A DNA stretch of 64,000 bases from Periplaneta americana (GCF_040183065.1 NC_091120.1:14431708-14495707), one strand, 5' to 3'; counted from the first letter of the stretch, positions 1 through 12,159 are shown. The notes: a model not told the origin generated them from the sequence alone. A program made the numbers and translations.

Positions 1-358
1 TGCAAAATAAACTTCTCTTGGCCTTGTTTGTTGCTGTCAAAGGAAAAAAATAAAAAGAAAAGAAAGAAAGGGGAATTTCAACACATAATATGGGATGCTT
101 CATCACACTGAAACAATCACTGAAACTCAGAGCATAACAGCTTATTTGGTGAGTGAAATTATTATTTTTTCATTGATAGTAATAAGAATAGACTAATAAA
201 AGTAATAATAATAATAATAATAATAATAATACAGTAATAATGATATTAATAATATAATAACAATAACAATTAATATCATAAACAAACATTTCCTATCAGA
301 GGCACTTAAGCTAGTTCCATCTGGCCTCACTGAGGATTTGGATCACCGGCCGCTACTG
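1..358. mobile_element. Right end of a non-autonomous hAT-type element (cut by the window edge)
   Basis: This stretch closely matches the right third of the complete element at 43738-44856, including the A-rich run, the (AAT)n tract and the terminal block ending ATCACCGGCCGCTACTG. The element ends at 358. The left end lies outside the window, so its target duplication (candidate CAATCTAG at 359-366) cannot be confirmed. No transposase is visible. Confidence 0.8.
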
Positions 359-695
359 CAATCTAGTGAGACGAACATTAATTGATACCCACTTTAGAAG
401 TCTCCTACCACAGTAGCAGCACAGCATTTTACATTATTAAAAGGTCTTGCATAAATGTTGTCTATTTTTTATTACACATTGTTGTTTTATTACAAAACAT
501 AAGAAATAATTTGCTTTTTTCATGGTTCAATTCTGTAAACAAATGTACTATTTACATATTACTTATTCATTACATATTAAGACTTATTTATATTCCTTAT
601 TCTTTTAATGTACTGACACGGCTAAATTATTTTTTCATATAATGAAAACAATGAAATTGAATTAATAATTATCAGCACAATGCATTGTAACAATT
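359..695. other. AT-rich stretch without a recognised gene
   Basis: The short ORF at 382-642 has no recognisable domain and biased AT-driven composition. Nothing else is supported here. Confidence 0.5.
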
Positions 696-1656
696 TTAAT
701 TGTTGTTTAATAATATTTCAGTTTTCATTTTCTCGTGTTTGAGTAGTTCATTTTCTCTTTCAAGTTTTACTCTTTCGATTTCGAGTTTTAATTTTTCCTG
801 CTCTAGTCGAAGAGAGTGAAGCTCCTTGTTCCACAATGTTCTTGTGTTGCTTGTTCAATGCTCTTCATTATTGCCTCAGCCTTCAACGTGTGGATTTTTG
901 CTAAGGGCTCTTCTGACATGCTAAGCATTGGTCTTCTGTGTGTAGTCCAGCTTGGGGGGACATTTTTTGAAGTTGAAGGAGATGTAACACTGACGTTGGT
1001 CGAGTCGTTACAGGCAACTTCACTTGTAGCTTCAGTGGAGCAGTTTTTTATGGCTTGAACATTAGCGCTGTCGGCGGCTGTACTGCAGCTTGCAGTCACA
1101 GTCGATTGTAGCGCTGGATGCTTGGAAGACTTAAGCATATTTGGTGTATATTGACCCCAGTTGAATTGCGTTGGATGAATTTCAAAATTACTACTTATTT
1201 CCGCGGATTCTTCTGTCAGCACAATTGTATCACCATTATTAACTGCAATATCTAACGGTTCATGTCACTGTCATATGGGTTTTTCAGTCCCTCTACTGAA
1301 GGCCAAATAAATTCTATTACCCTTTCAAGGATAGGATCATTTGTAATAACCTTACTTGTGCCCCCACCTGTTTTCAATGCTTCCATCTTGATTTCCGCCG
1401 ATGCCTTTCTAGAAGCCTTCTTTAAACTTTCCCAAACATTTCTCAAGTTTGTAGCATCCCGAATAGGCCCGTTTCCTTGAGAATTAAAACTAATTGAAAT
1501 TGTTTGCCACTGTTAATTTTTCATTTGAGTTGTTACACCATCTGTTATTTTATTTTCTATCACATTTATATTTTATGCCACCAAATCCAATAACAATTCC
1601 TTCTCTTGACATGTCATATTAGGTTTCTTTCTACGTTTCTGATCAACACTAGCCAT
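696..1656 (-). pseudogene. Myb/SANT-like DNA-binding protein of a PIF/Harbinger-type transposon, broken
   Basis: Read from an ATG at 1656, the translation opens with a basic stretch and then NMTCQEKELLLDLV, the first helix of the Myb/SANT-like domain that accompanies Harbinger transposases. It continues with LRNVWESLKKASRKASAEIK and the family hallmark KTGGG near 1375, followed by the acidic VEGLKNPYDSD. After a frameshift near 1240 comes a Ser/Thr-rich linker, then a coiled-coil tail rich in K, E and L that ends at 696. Several defects are visible: a frame change near 1575, an in-frame stop near 1517, and the break near 1240. In the family this protein helps the transposase bind element ends and enter the nucleus. 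A domesticated host relative is less likely given the breaks. Confidence 0.72.
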
Positions 1657-2885
1657 AACTTACTGTAGATAAACTATTTTCGCACACCTAACCTACATAC
1701 ACTCGTAAACTTGTTTATTTTTATCATGAATTTATAGTTTCCATGGCGTTAGTCAATTGTTTCCCCTCTATGCTTTCCGTGCTTCGTTATGAAAAAATTA
1801 ACGATCAAATGCAGTCTGAAACGAAAACTTCGTTTTTGAAAACCAGGATAATAAATTATGTGGTGAATACAGAACTAAGCGTTATCCGAGATAATGGTAT
1901 TATCAGAGTTTTAGAAATCTGAGATAATAGCAAATATTACTGACGTTGGTGAATACGGGCCCTAGTGTTTGAGTACGAATTAATACGCATCCTAGTTTTC
2001 AAGACAACATTTTGTAAAAACAAATGTGCGTAGTCTATTATAATCACGCAAATACGGTTTAATGTGTGTTCATTAAGATGTGGCCGGTTTTGAAATTCTT
2101 GGAAATTCGAAGCTGCCCATTCTTGTCTCCGCACGTGGTAGCTAAGTAGCTTCAGTAAATCGGTTATGCGCCAGTAGGAGAATAAATTCCGAGAGGGAAG
2201 AGAGTAGGGCTATGTATAGAGGGAAGATGTAGAACATTTTAAACAATGAGAATCCAAGTCCAAAGCTGTGACCGTACTGAATACAACTATCCTAACATCC
2301 CTGCAAACTGAAAATATTTTGACAATTGACTCAACCTGATATGACGAGAAGGTTGCTGATTAGTTTTTGAACTCCAATGAGTGGAAGAAAGAGAAAATTT
2401 GTAAACTAGCTTTTTTTTTTTTTTTTTGTAAAATAATCATATGTTATTAAGTAACTATTAATGCTATTTCAGATGTAATTAAATGTCATTTCAGTTATGT
2501 TTCTTTCTTCAGACTCCCATAAAACCACATAAAGTTTTACTGTAGTATAAACATCAGTAATTATCTCGAAGCTTTAATGCTATGACACAAATTTTACTGT
2601 CCTTTGAATAGTACCGTTTTATTTGCTATGTTTATTATTGAAACAGCCCTATCCACAGATTTTTTTTGCAGATATAAAAAAGACGAATATTCAATGATGT
2701 GGTCTTCATTAAATACACAGAATATGTTTGCAGTGGTTCTTGTAAGGAATCATGTCGATTTAAGCATGGGAGCATATTACTTGCTTCCCCAATAAATTCT
2801 TGCATCACGAGACTTGCAGTTTTATCAACACCTGCTAAAATATTTGAATCATTAATATATATAAACAAATTTATACTTATGTAGC
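1657..2885. other. Unassigned AT-rich DNA with one possible transposon terminus
   Basis: At 1940-1962 the sequence CTGACGTTGGTGAATACGGG followed by CCC resembles the outward end of a Harbinger-type element. This would suit the Myb/SANT relic next to it, but no matching left end was found. The remainder, including 1970-2885, holds only short ORFs and a T-run near 2410. Confidence 0.35.
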
Positions 2886-3727
2886 AAAATCAATTTCACA
2901 TGATCAACATGGGTTTATGATTGGAAGATCAACTGTTACAAATTTACTACATTTCACTCAATTTGTTTCAACCCAACTAGATAATAAATTACAAGTTGAT
3001 GTTATTTATACAGATTTTCAGAAAGCATTTGATAAAGTTGACCATGATATTCTTTTATTAAAATTGAAACAATCTGGATTTTCTTTCTCATTGCTATCGT
3101 TAATTAAATCTTACTTGAAAGGAAGAGTACAAGTTGTGAACTTTCACGGACATACTTCTAAGCCTTTTACGGTAAATTCTGGTGTGCCTCAAGGATCCAA
3201 TCTTGGTCCATTATTGTTTTTATTGTTTGTTAATGATATTGTGAATTGTGTACAACATTCTAAAATTTTATTATTTGCGGATGATATTAAATTGTATAAA
3301 GAAATCAAAACTATATCAGATTGTAAGCTACTTCAAACAGATATTACAAACTTACATATTTGGAATATTAATAATAAATTGTTATTTAATATTAATAAGT
3401 GTATACATATGACCTTTTCTAGATTGAAAAATACAATTAAATTTTCATATAAAATAGAGGCAAAAGTTTTACCAGCAGAAAATGAACATAAAGATTTAGG
3501 TATATTATTTAGCAGTAATTTTACATTTCATAGTCATATTAATATTATTATAAATTTTTCCTATAAAAGTTTAGGTTTTGTTATGAGAAATGCTTGTAAT
3601 TTTAAAGTCAAAACTATAATAATTTTGTATAATTCCATTGTTCGATCTAAATTAGAGTATGCTGCTGTTATCTGGAACCCAGTTACTAACAAATATATTC
3701 TGTTACTAGAAAAAATTAAAAACTTTC
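2886..3727 (+). pseudogene. Reverse transcriptase fragment of a jockey-type LINE
   Basis: The reading frame runs without a stop through the RT fingers and palm. DQHGFMIGRSTVTNL is followed by YTDFQKAFDKVDHDILL (motif with the first catalytic Asp), SGVPQGSNLGPLLFLLFVND and FADDIKLY, where the FADD catalytic pair is intact. The thumb region with KDLGILF and LEYAAVIWNP follows. The endonuclease and the 5' part are missing, so the copy is 5'-truncated near 2886. At 3727 the frame runs into the tail of a SINE, which cuts off the C terminus. Full-length jockey ORF2 is roughly 900 residues; about 270 remain. The family is non-LTR and moves by target-primed reverse transcription. Confidence 0.88.
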
Positions 3728-3822
3728 TGTGCTGGACCCCGGACTCATTTCACTGGCATTATCACCTTCATCTCATTCAGACGCTAAATAACCTGAGATG
3801 TTGATAAAGCGTCTTAAAATAA
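3728..3822 (+). mobile_element. 3' tail of the tRNA-derived SINE family
   Basis: The segment CTGGACCCCGGACTCATTTC through the ATAACCT..GATGTTGATA block is the same tail as in the fuller copies at 15163-15397 and 53174-53440. The tRNA-like head is absent. It abuts the jockey RT directly, so it may have inserted there. Confidence 0.8.
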
Positions 3823-5084
3823 TCCAATGAAAATTACTACATTAACACATTTAATATACCACAAGACATAGAATGAACGAATTAAATGTAATTAATATGA
3901 AAAGCACCATATTTTATTAATGAAATTACGATCCACTTCCATTAGATGGCTACCGACAACAGCAGCAGGGCTGGCAATACATGCAAACGAAATTATATTA
4001 AACGTTAGGAATGTTACTACAGGTTTGTAGTATGTGAATTTATTTTAACTCAACAATAGGATTTTATTCTTCCAACAATAATTCCTTTCTACAATTCACC
4101 TTAAACGCTCTCGTCAACAATTGGATTTTCACTCAACACAGTATTCGTTATAGCACTCCACCGACGACAATGACAATTTACTTGGACTATTACGAACAAC
4201 AATGAACTGTTAATCTTAACTAATATTTACAAAGCACTATTTACAAATCAGAACTATCAGTTCTCAGTTCACAGTTCTTCTAGCTCAGTCACTCGAGTTC
4301 ATCGTATCTCGAACCACAGACCTTCAGAGACAGTTCACTGTACTCGAACTCAGGTCCCTCCAACTGGGGTCCACTGCACTCGAATTCAGATCCCTCCAAC
4401 TGCGGTCCACTGCACTCGAACTCAGGCTTTCGGATGCTGGCACAGTTGCGGACGCACACTCAAGTCGAACTCCGGTACACAAGACTGGCTAGCTTGCTCT
4501 GTTCACTGGCTTACTAATCAACTGAAAACTGCTACTGCAACTGCCCAAGTTCGCTGGCGTTTCTTCCTTTATAGCCACAGTGACGTAGCCTGGAAAGTTC
4601 GACTTCTCGAATTATCTCGCATGCTGCTGCTCTTCGGACGGACTTCTCTAGAAGATTCGGGAGGGTCCGTCCCTCCTTCACCGCGCGTAGCCATGCCCCA
4701 GGAGGCAGATGCGCGCGCACCCCACCCAACACAAGGCCGACTTAGCCTCTCCTCCGTCGGTCGTGAGATCGAATCTCACGTGGGCGTCACAGTATTATGC
4801 AACAGGTTAAGTCAGTTTAGATTAGATCGTGTATTAACTTATGTGACAGGTTAGGTTTGATGTGTAGTTATGAGAAAGGTTAGGTTAGGTGTGTAGTATA
4901 GTCACGAAGCTTGAGTTTATGAGGGTTGTAGGAACAATAAACTATGCAGGTACTATTTTACATTGTCTGTAATGAGGCGATAGTGGTAGAAACTATCTAT
5001 GGATGCATATTTACTACGTTTTGAGCTTCGATATAATTCATCAGTTATTTTGAAACTTATATTGAACCTTTTTCTGATGTCAAA
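3823..5084. other. Unassigned repeat-like DNA, partly GC-rich
   Basis: No gene is supported. Around 4560-4770 the composition becomes GC-rich. At 4762-4778 GTGAGATCGAATCTCAC forms a T-arm-like hairpin with a B-box-like core, possibly a remnant of a tRNA-derived SINE. ORFs here on both strands are composition effects. Confidence 0.4.
4332..4427. repeat. Short tandem repeat, about 43-bp unit
   Basis: The unit CACTG(T/C)ACTCGAA(C/T)TCAG followed by a CCCTCCAACTG block occurs two and a half times in direct order with few differences. Confidence 0.7.
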
Positions 5085-5815
5085 CAGGACTTCTCTGCTG
5101 AACAACCCCTACCTAATTTTGCTATATGACAAGGGTCAAATATAGTCCAAGCCTTACAACCTAAAGCAGTGAGGATGGTGATATTGGGAGATAAACCATC
5201 ACAAGTAATTGACCATATTTAATACCTATTTCATGCAATTTAGTTACGCATATATTCAAAAGCTATGCCTGGACATTAGAATTTACTTTGTCAGTAAAAA
5301 AATATGCAACAGGACATTTAAAATCAAGTTTAATCGAAACTATCATAAACACCAATGCTTCTGTAGCTAGTACATCTTTCTCGTCTAATTCAACATAACC
5401 AGAGTGCCGTGAGAGTGTAGTGTCCCATTGAATTTGTTTTCTCAGTGACATAGATTTAATTATAAGTGTGCAGTCTTTAAGCCATGGTTTTTCTGAAATA
5501 TTAGCTTTTAGATATTCAGACACCTCACTTATGAAACCTGGCTCACATTTAAATTTAGATAAGTAACTACTCAGTCTATTTGGGTGAGGCAATTTAAACA
5601 TAGTTCTAACATATCTGTAAGCTTTAGGTGACTAAAAATAAAGCGTAAGAGAAAATTGCTTGATAGCTTCAGTGTACCTGGCACCATTCTTTTTTTACAT
5701 CTTAATTTTTGAGTTCATTTTGTAATAGTTCAAATGGAAATTCACTAAAATAATTATGTAACGAACTATTTCCTTCAGGTGCAGAGTTAGTCTTACTCTT
5801 TAGTTCATACAACTG
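5085..5815 (-). pseudogene. P-element-like (THAP9-type) transposase relic
   Basis: The longest open part (5601-5263) reads LPHPNRLSSYLSKFKCEPGF, then LIIKSMSLRKQIQWD and LATEALVFMIVSIK, then CPVAYFFTDK. These are the conserved blocks of the RNase-H-like catalytic domain of P-element and THAP9 transposases. Downstream, in a shifted frame, LTALGC and TCDGLSPN match the next family block. Upstream, SPKAYRYVRTMFK is preceded by an in-frame TAG where the family has an aromatic residue. Further upstream NSSLHNYFSEFPFELLQNEL is in another frame. There are therefore at least two frameshifts and one stop. No THAP zinc finger was seen. The relic is a transposon fossil, not a host gene. Confidence 0.78.
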
Positions 5816-7313
5816 AAGGCTTAAAAAAAAAAAAAAAACAGTAAGAACACTGAGAAACCTTGACAAACATCCTATGATTCAATAGTAATTTTCTAAAGAT
5901 ACTTACCTTCTCTGGTACAACTGAAGTATTTCGAATAAGAGGCCTTCTCCTTTTTATAACTCTATGCAGTCGTTCTGGATAGTATAATTTAATAAAACCA
6001 ACAATAATGATATTAAGCTCATATTAGTCACCTTTGCTATACAATATATTAAATTTTATTCAAAATAAAGTTAAAGAAACGAAGTAAACAAACCAACTTT
6101 AAACACAGTAAATTAAACTTTCAAACAATACAACATTGGTATTAATACAACAATAAAATTAAGTTCATATTAGTTATATTTATAATATATTATAAAATTC
6201 TAATTGTACTCAATTTATACCGCATTTTTTGGTCCAGGGAAAATACTAGTCTTTCACAAAAACACATTTTTACTAGTATTTTCCTTGGACCAAAGAATTA
6301 AAAACAAAATTGGTGTAAAATTAGCATTTTACCATGGACCTCACTGGAGATGTTCCGTTTCATCTTCTCCGTTATCCAAGTGATTTCACAAAGTGCTACG
6401 ATACAGCGTTCCTGTGTCTATCATTTAATACCTTGTAATTTCCAATGACATCTCCACAGGAGTTCATCTCGTTTACTTTTAAATTTCTTCAGTCTCATCC
6501 CAGGATTGCATGTTTCGCAAAACATTTCACTCCTAAGTAAACCATATTCGCATAAAAAAACCATAAACATAGCCTATGTCTTTATTCATGGATAAAGCTA
6601 CTAAAAAATTTACAACTTATTTATAATTCCATAATTTCCATTTCGAGGCCTACATTTTAAATCAAGAGGGAGAATTTGATCCACTTCTTTTTTTTTATTT
6701 ATCTATAGCATTCGAAATTGCCGCCATGATTATGATCAAACTAATTTACTACAATATTGATTGGTTGGCAACATAATGAAAACAATATATATCGATCATT
6801 TAATTGATCGAAACGCAACTTCCGTTGACCTTTTTTTTGTGGCTTAGCATATTTTTATATTTAGGTTGGGTCCTATAATGCATCTGTTCCGGATTAACTT
6901 TGCGCCATTGTGATTAACAAAATGCAACTTAGAAGCCTTGAAAATTGACTTCATTCTTGCTTCGGTAGACTGCTCCACTTGCTACCTTGGAGGAAGTTCA
7001 TAATTTATCACAAAAAGTCAGGGCCAAAAACTGAATCCGCCGTCACTGTAAACATGTAAATCATGTGATCGATAGTTTTAATTATTGACGCTTTTTGTAA
7101 GATCTAGCCGCGTTTAGTTGAGAGTAGTTGCTGTGAAGGTGGGGCTGATGAAGAGGCGGGATCACATTCCTTTTGCATGTAAGCTTTTTGATAGGTAAAT
7201 AGGAAGCTTGTGTTCGTAAGGTCCGAGTATCATTGACATTAGGTTTGGTTAGTTCAGATTTTGTGTGCTTTGCACATAGTTTGGTCAGGAAGTTGGATGG
7301 GTATGGATAGATA
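5816..7313. other. AT-rich spacer without a recognised gene
   Basis: Apart from the hairpin at 6228-6294, no coding, RNA or element signature was recognised. The minus ORF at 7082-7360 runs into the Harbinger terminus and shows no domain. Confidence 0.45.
6228..6294. repeat. Near-perfect hairpin (TTTGGTCCAGGGAAAATACTAGT arms)
   Basis: Two 23-base arms, TTTGGTCCAGGGAAAATACT plus AGT and its reverse complement with one mismatch, are separated by about 21 bases. The same TTGGTCCAGGGAAAAT core appears singly at 60017-60033, and related CCTTGCACCA/CTGGACCAAA words occur at 53765-53900. This suggests ends of a small unclassified element. Confidence 0.65.
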
Positions 7314-7507
7314 GGGTCGATTGCAGAAACAATATTTAGACAATGTTTAAGGTTAAACAACGCCTAAGTATGGCTGCCACGTTGCGAAGACGATGTTTAA
7401 TAGTAGACAATGTCTAAAACCGATGTTTAGCAGTCGGTTTAAACACCGTCTAGAACACTGTTTAACCTCAATCTCACACAAGGAACGAGTGTATCAGTGT
7501 AAATTCA

Positions 7508-7660
7508 ATGGAGCACGTTAATTATATTGGTGTGTTGAGACGGTTCCGGAGATATTTATTTCTACTTCGACGGCCTCCTCTACGTCGCAATCTTTTGCTT
7601 GATCGTAGTAATCCTTTTGAGACATATGGAGAAGCAAAATTTAAAGCAAGCTTTCGCTTT
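7508..7660 (+). pseudogene. HARBI1-like transposase, N-terminal stub
   Basis: The first 51 residues end with RRPPLRRNLLLDRSNPFETY and EAKFKASFRF, the usual start of Harbinger transposases just ahead of the HTH region. After about 7660 the frame enters antisense sequence of the Myb-like gene and loses all similarity. The DDE nuclease is missing, so this stub cannot be active. Confidence 0.65.
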
Positions 7661-7802
7661 CTGTTATTTTCCTCCACGCCGCCTTCTTCTTCTCCAAAGT
7701 TTCACTGTTGTAGGACTTATTTTCTACAACATCGTAATTTCTTACAATGTCCGACAACACGGTCTTTTCTTCCTTTGAAAAGTTCGAAACACGTGTCGCC
7801 AT
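7650..7802 (-). pseudogene. Harbinger Myb/SANT-like protein, N-terminal stub
   Basis: From the ATG at 7802 the frame reads MATRVSNFSKEEKTVLSDIV, then ENKSYNSETLEKKKAAWRKI. This is the start of the Myb/SANT-like DNA-binding domain found in Harbinger second ORFs, with the conserved Trp of helix 2. The frame ends where it collides with the transposase stub. It is not the same subfamily as the relic at 696-1656. Confidence 0.62.
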
Positions 7803-7828
7803 TATGCCTGTTGTGAATCAGCTGATTT

Positions 7829-10063
7829 TAGAGATGGCCTATATTTCACAAACCGATATTTTGTCAGGTATTTTTTTGTCACAGACAACCCTGTGACTGA
7901 TGACGCGAAATATCTGTGACAAAATATCGCTATCGAAATCTGCTCCGTATTCTGTGTGTTGCAACGTCTGCGACTGATATTTTCTCTTCTACGTCGTGGG
8001 TTTGCGCATGCGCACCATACAATAACAGCAATCGGGCGGTGGTATTTGATTATTTTTTCGTGACATTTTGTTCAATATTATTTTTTTCAAAGTGATAATA
8101 TAATCATGAATCTAACATTTTGTTTTCATATTTAGTCTGCATATATGCTTTATAAATATTTTATGTATTCCCCGAGATCTTCACATTTTCATACTACTGT
8201 GAATTTATATTAATGTGTAAGTATTTTCCACCCAATTTTTACGCAGTAACAATATTTTTTTTTTAGTTATACTATTAATTACAAACAGAATAGGCTAGTC
8301 ACAGGAGCCTACATTATTTTAATAACTTTACCGTCCTGTACTTCTCTCATTTATGCATGATCCAGTTTTAATGTATAGCTCCAACACGAACCGTGCAGGG
8401 TAGTATTAATTAAAATAATTAAACTTAAAATAAAATTATTTTTGTAATAAGTTCTTTACCGGTATGTTGTTTATGGTTATTAACTCTTATGAAATCGCAC
8501 AGTGCTTCCTAACATTGGTACTTGTGTGGGGTGTTATTTCACCCCAATTAATAGGCCTAATCAATGCTCTAAACTTGATATTTAGTGATTTTTATCTTGA
8601 TATTGTTAAAATAATCAACTTGCAAGTAATTTTCAACTTTTAAATATATTACTATGGGGCAGTTAGCAAAAATTGTCAATTTTATAAATTCCAAAAAGAT
8701 TGACATCTAGCAGACACTGCTCCATCAAATCGTTCTCATTGCCCTTGCACACTTTTAAAATAGGCCTACACTTACACATAAATGGGATAATTAATTACAT
8801 TTGAAAATAAGGGGCATCAAACGTAAATCATGTTAATTCACTCCGTGTTCCTGAACGTTATGTTCTTCCGAACTTTCGAAGCATTTCTCACAAGCCGACA
8901 ACAGCATCTAGGCCTATATAATTAAAACCGAACGAGACAAAACTGGCTAATATGATGGGCAACTTATTTGGCTAAACTAACTTTGAGATAGTTTCCTTCG
9001 TATTCCCCTTATACACCTTGCATATACGAATCTGTGACAGGTCAGGTTTGGTTGGTTTAAGCTTTTATTATGCCTAGACATATACGATCAACGACTAAAC
9101 TAGCGTTTAGGTAGTTCCCTTCGTACTACGCATATACACCTTGCATATACGAATCTGTGACAGGTTAGCTTTGGTTAGTTTAGTATTTGTTATGCCTTGG
9201 ATATACGATCAACTGAATCTCCACAAAAAATCAAAGTCGACGACTTTCACTTCCGAAATCACCGAAACTACCTCAGCGTTAGTTTAACCCAAGCAACTGT
9301 CTCTCCGCAAAAAAAAAAAAAAAAAAAAAATCCTTACAAATGCAACGATTTTCACATCCAAAATCGCCGAAACTACTTCAACGCTAGTTTCACCATCTTA
9401 TTATGAATGATATAGTGATTACACGATTAAATAATACCATTGGTTACCAATACTTCATCTTGTGTAAAATTCTGTCTGAACAACCGTTTTGTTTTGTTTT
9501 GTAATTATTTTCCATTGTTTTTCCGAATACTTATGTTTCGTTAATTTTTATTATGACTCAGTATTATGATGTTAATGCACGACTTAAAATAATTTATCCA
9601 TTATATTATATACAATAAAAAGGATCAATTTTTAAAACGATTAGGATAATCACATAACCTCACTTTCTCCATACCCAACTACATTACAAAATTATCAATT
9701 GATTCTATATCTACAATCAATTACGATATAACGTCTTGGTATATGAGGTTAACTTTTTACATGTTACTGTTCAGTTAGATTAGTATTTATTTGTTAATGG
9801 TACATGTACATAAGTTATTTGTTGGATTTTCCCATATAAACCACTGATGTGTGGCGTGTATAGAGAAATCGTATTCACATTGCACTGCTCTTCAATATTT
9901 CCTGTTAATTTTTATCGGTGTGACAAGATATCGGCGTAATTCATGCATATTGTGCTTACTTATCGATATAAAATATCGGTGTGACAAAATCACAGGTAAA
10001 AGTCACAGATATTTAATTGTCACAGTCACAGATACTTGAAAATATCGTTTAAGCTCAACTCTA
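7829..10063. mobile_element. hAT-type element nested in the Harbinger element
   Basis: The element begins TAGAGATGGCC and ends with the inverted form GCTCAACTCTA, a common hAT terminus pattern. It is bounded by an exact 8-bp duplication, GCTGATTT (7821-7828 and 10064-10071). Subterminal repeats around TATCTGTGAC(A) and AAAATATC lie near both ends. No transposase frame is visible in its 2.2 kb. The ORFs inside (9197-9406, 9851-10039) have no domain, so it is probably non-autonomous. Confidence 0.82.
8968..9215. repeat. Tandem duplication, about 122-bp period, inside the hAT
   Basis: Two direct copies share CACCTTGCATATACGAATCT and GTGACAGGT(C/T)AG, with offsets 9014 and 9136. Confidence 0.7.
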
Positions 10064-10439
10064 GCTGATTTCCATTTGGCGCCTGCGTTAATGAAACGTT
10101 TCCATTGGCTCCGCCATTGTTGATCGGCAAAGAATCTAAATGCAAGATACTCCATACTTCTCCTTCCCAGCTAAAACCGTAACTAAAACGGTATCTTACT
10201 AAACACCGGCTGAACAGTGTTTAAGCAACGGAAATTCGTACATAACTTAGACGTTGTTTAGTTAAACAGTGTCTAAGACTTAAAATCGGTCATCGTTTCT
10301 GCAATCGGCCCATAATGTCTTCCTTTGGTAACGTAATGGTAAATAATTACAGTCAAATTTTACCTTTTTCATGTAGACTGTTCTTTCGACATTTCTTTAG
10401 GTGTGTCTATTGATTGTTCTCTTTTTGTTGTAATAGAGA

Positions 10440-10715
10440 GCATGTAGTACGTACGGGCGAATCCAGAAATGCATATAGTGTTAGTAGGGAGGCCAGAGGG
10501 AAAAAGACCTTTGGGGTGGCCGAGACGTAGATGGGAGGATAATATTCAATTGGAGAGAGGGTGGAGGGGAAGGATGCAATCCGCGTTCTGGAGTTTATCC
10601 CAATTAGATTTGAGGGAGGTAGGATATGATGATAAAGACTGGATTAATTTTGCACAGGATAGGGACTGATTGCGGGCTTATGTGAGGGCGGCAATGAACT
10701 CCATTTTCCTTAAAG
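10440..10715 (+). pseudogene. RTE-type LINE, 3' end fragment
   Basis: The sequence encodes VGRPEGKRPLGWPRRRWEDN and LREVGYDDKDWINFAQDRD, the C-terminal end of the RTE ORF seen in eight other copies here. An extra segment of roughly 60 bases (about 10541-10598) interrupts it between EDNIQ and DLREVGYD, relative to the copies at 14330 and 46495. The expected 3' tail is degraded. Confidence 0.8.
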
Positions 10716-12159
10716 GCCATGAGTGTATTAATGTTTCATGGACCTGACCCGAAATGTTTATAAATTTGTTGTAAAAAAGTTGGAAATTTTGTTAGTATCT
10801 GAAAGGACTTTCAAACAGCACATAGGCCTATAACTGGGAAGATCAGGCCTGAGCGAAACACGTGGAGAGGGAAGGCATTTTCTTTCTTCTGTCGGCCATT
10901 ACAGAGCAGATGATGTCACAATCGTTTCGAGGGCTGGACCTGGGACACCCATCCTTATACTTAGGCATGCTTTAGCCCATTGTGTGCCCTATGTATGTGA
11001 CAATTATCGAAGTCCAGCAAGTAGCCTGGGTGATATTCACGAATCCGACGCTGATAGATGGGCCATCCTGCCTCATCGGAACTCTGTACTACCCCAAAGA
11101 CTACACCTCAGCCTATTTTTTACAAGGCTTATTGTAGATGATTGATGGAATGAGAGGGAGATGGAGATTTTTCGTGAAATGATTGAGGGAAACAGGAGCC
11201 TTATTCACATTTGTTTTAGAAATAGTTATTTGGAAGTTAGAATAATGATATATATATCAAATTAAACAGAAAAGAATGTATAATTTTATAGCATAAAAAT
11301 CGAAAAAAAAAAAAAAATTCAAGAAATTTTGCCTACCGGATCCCCTTAATAGGGAAAGGCTCTACGTGGCAATGGAAGAATTGAATACCTTTCCCCATAC
11401 CACAAATAATACAACTTTCATAGAATACTATAGTGAGGGTCACATAAGAACAGTTCCTAAACATCAAATATTGTCGTCTTGTCAGTGTTGCCAATTGTTA
11501 CCAGATATCACATGATCCATCGTACTAAATGACTTATTTACTTACCTTACTTTATGTTGGAAGGTTATTCTAAATAATTCAATAATTTGTAACATATTTT
11601 CGTAGGCAAACTATACGAGAAAGGAATCAACATGTCAAGTATTTTATCTGGCAGTACGAAATTCATTGGTTTGACTAAACCATTGACTCACAAACCTAAC
11701 CTAAAAATGTAGTTTGTTTGACCACATGAAATTGTTAGTACCGGTACTAGCTCCGAAAACTTACCTGACTATAGTCTTGAATTATAATCACAACACAACA
11801 CATAAAATAATTATTATGTATTAATATTAATACTGATATTAATAAATTATTAGTACCGGTATGTTCAAATTTCATTAGTTTTCAGTAACAGGTTCCGAAA
11901 TCTAGTACAATTTCAATTTCATGGAACTCCAGTACCGACAAATATTGTCGATATTTGTCTCAGCTGCCAACATACTAGTTACAAAATCACTACTGTTTGT
12001 AGTATTTGTCAGTATCGAAATTCGAAACGAAGTTGGCAAAAGAAAATTCAACTTGCAAACTAGAAAATCACCATAATCCACTAGCATATGTAGTAATGGG
12101 GGGAAAATGGTTAGGTTTCACCCTTAGGGTATGAAGTAAGCTGACCTGGACTATATAAT
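10716..12159. other. Unassigned DNA with one TTAA-type terminus
   Basis: The stretch 10850-11240 is GC-richer and loosely open but matches nothing I recognise. At 11334-11350 TACCGGATCCCCTTAA is the inverted form of the terminus at 21793-21808, so it is probably the right end of an element that inserts at TTAA. Its left end was not found. Confidence 0.4.

Larger units (their letters stand above)
7314..10311. mobile_element. PIF/Harbinger-type transposon, internally deleted, with nested hAT
   Basis: The ends are GGGTCGATTGCAGAAAC at 7314 and its inverted partner GTTTCTGCAATCGGCCC ending at 10311. They are flanked by a 3-bp ATA repeat (7311-7313, 10312-10314); three-base duplications are usual for this superfamily. 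Just inside the left end are the N-terminal codons of a HARBI1-like transposase (plus) and of its Myb/SANT-like partner (minus), converging on each other with both C-terminal halves gone. The right part holds the hAT at 7829-10063. Without that insertion the element is about 0.75 kb. Confidence 0.78.

Noticed and set aside
7082-7360. Minus-strand ORF of 92 codons as a gene
   Set aside because: It crosses the Harbinger terminus and has no domain or codon bias that I can see.
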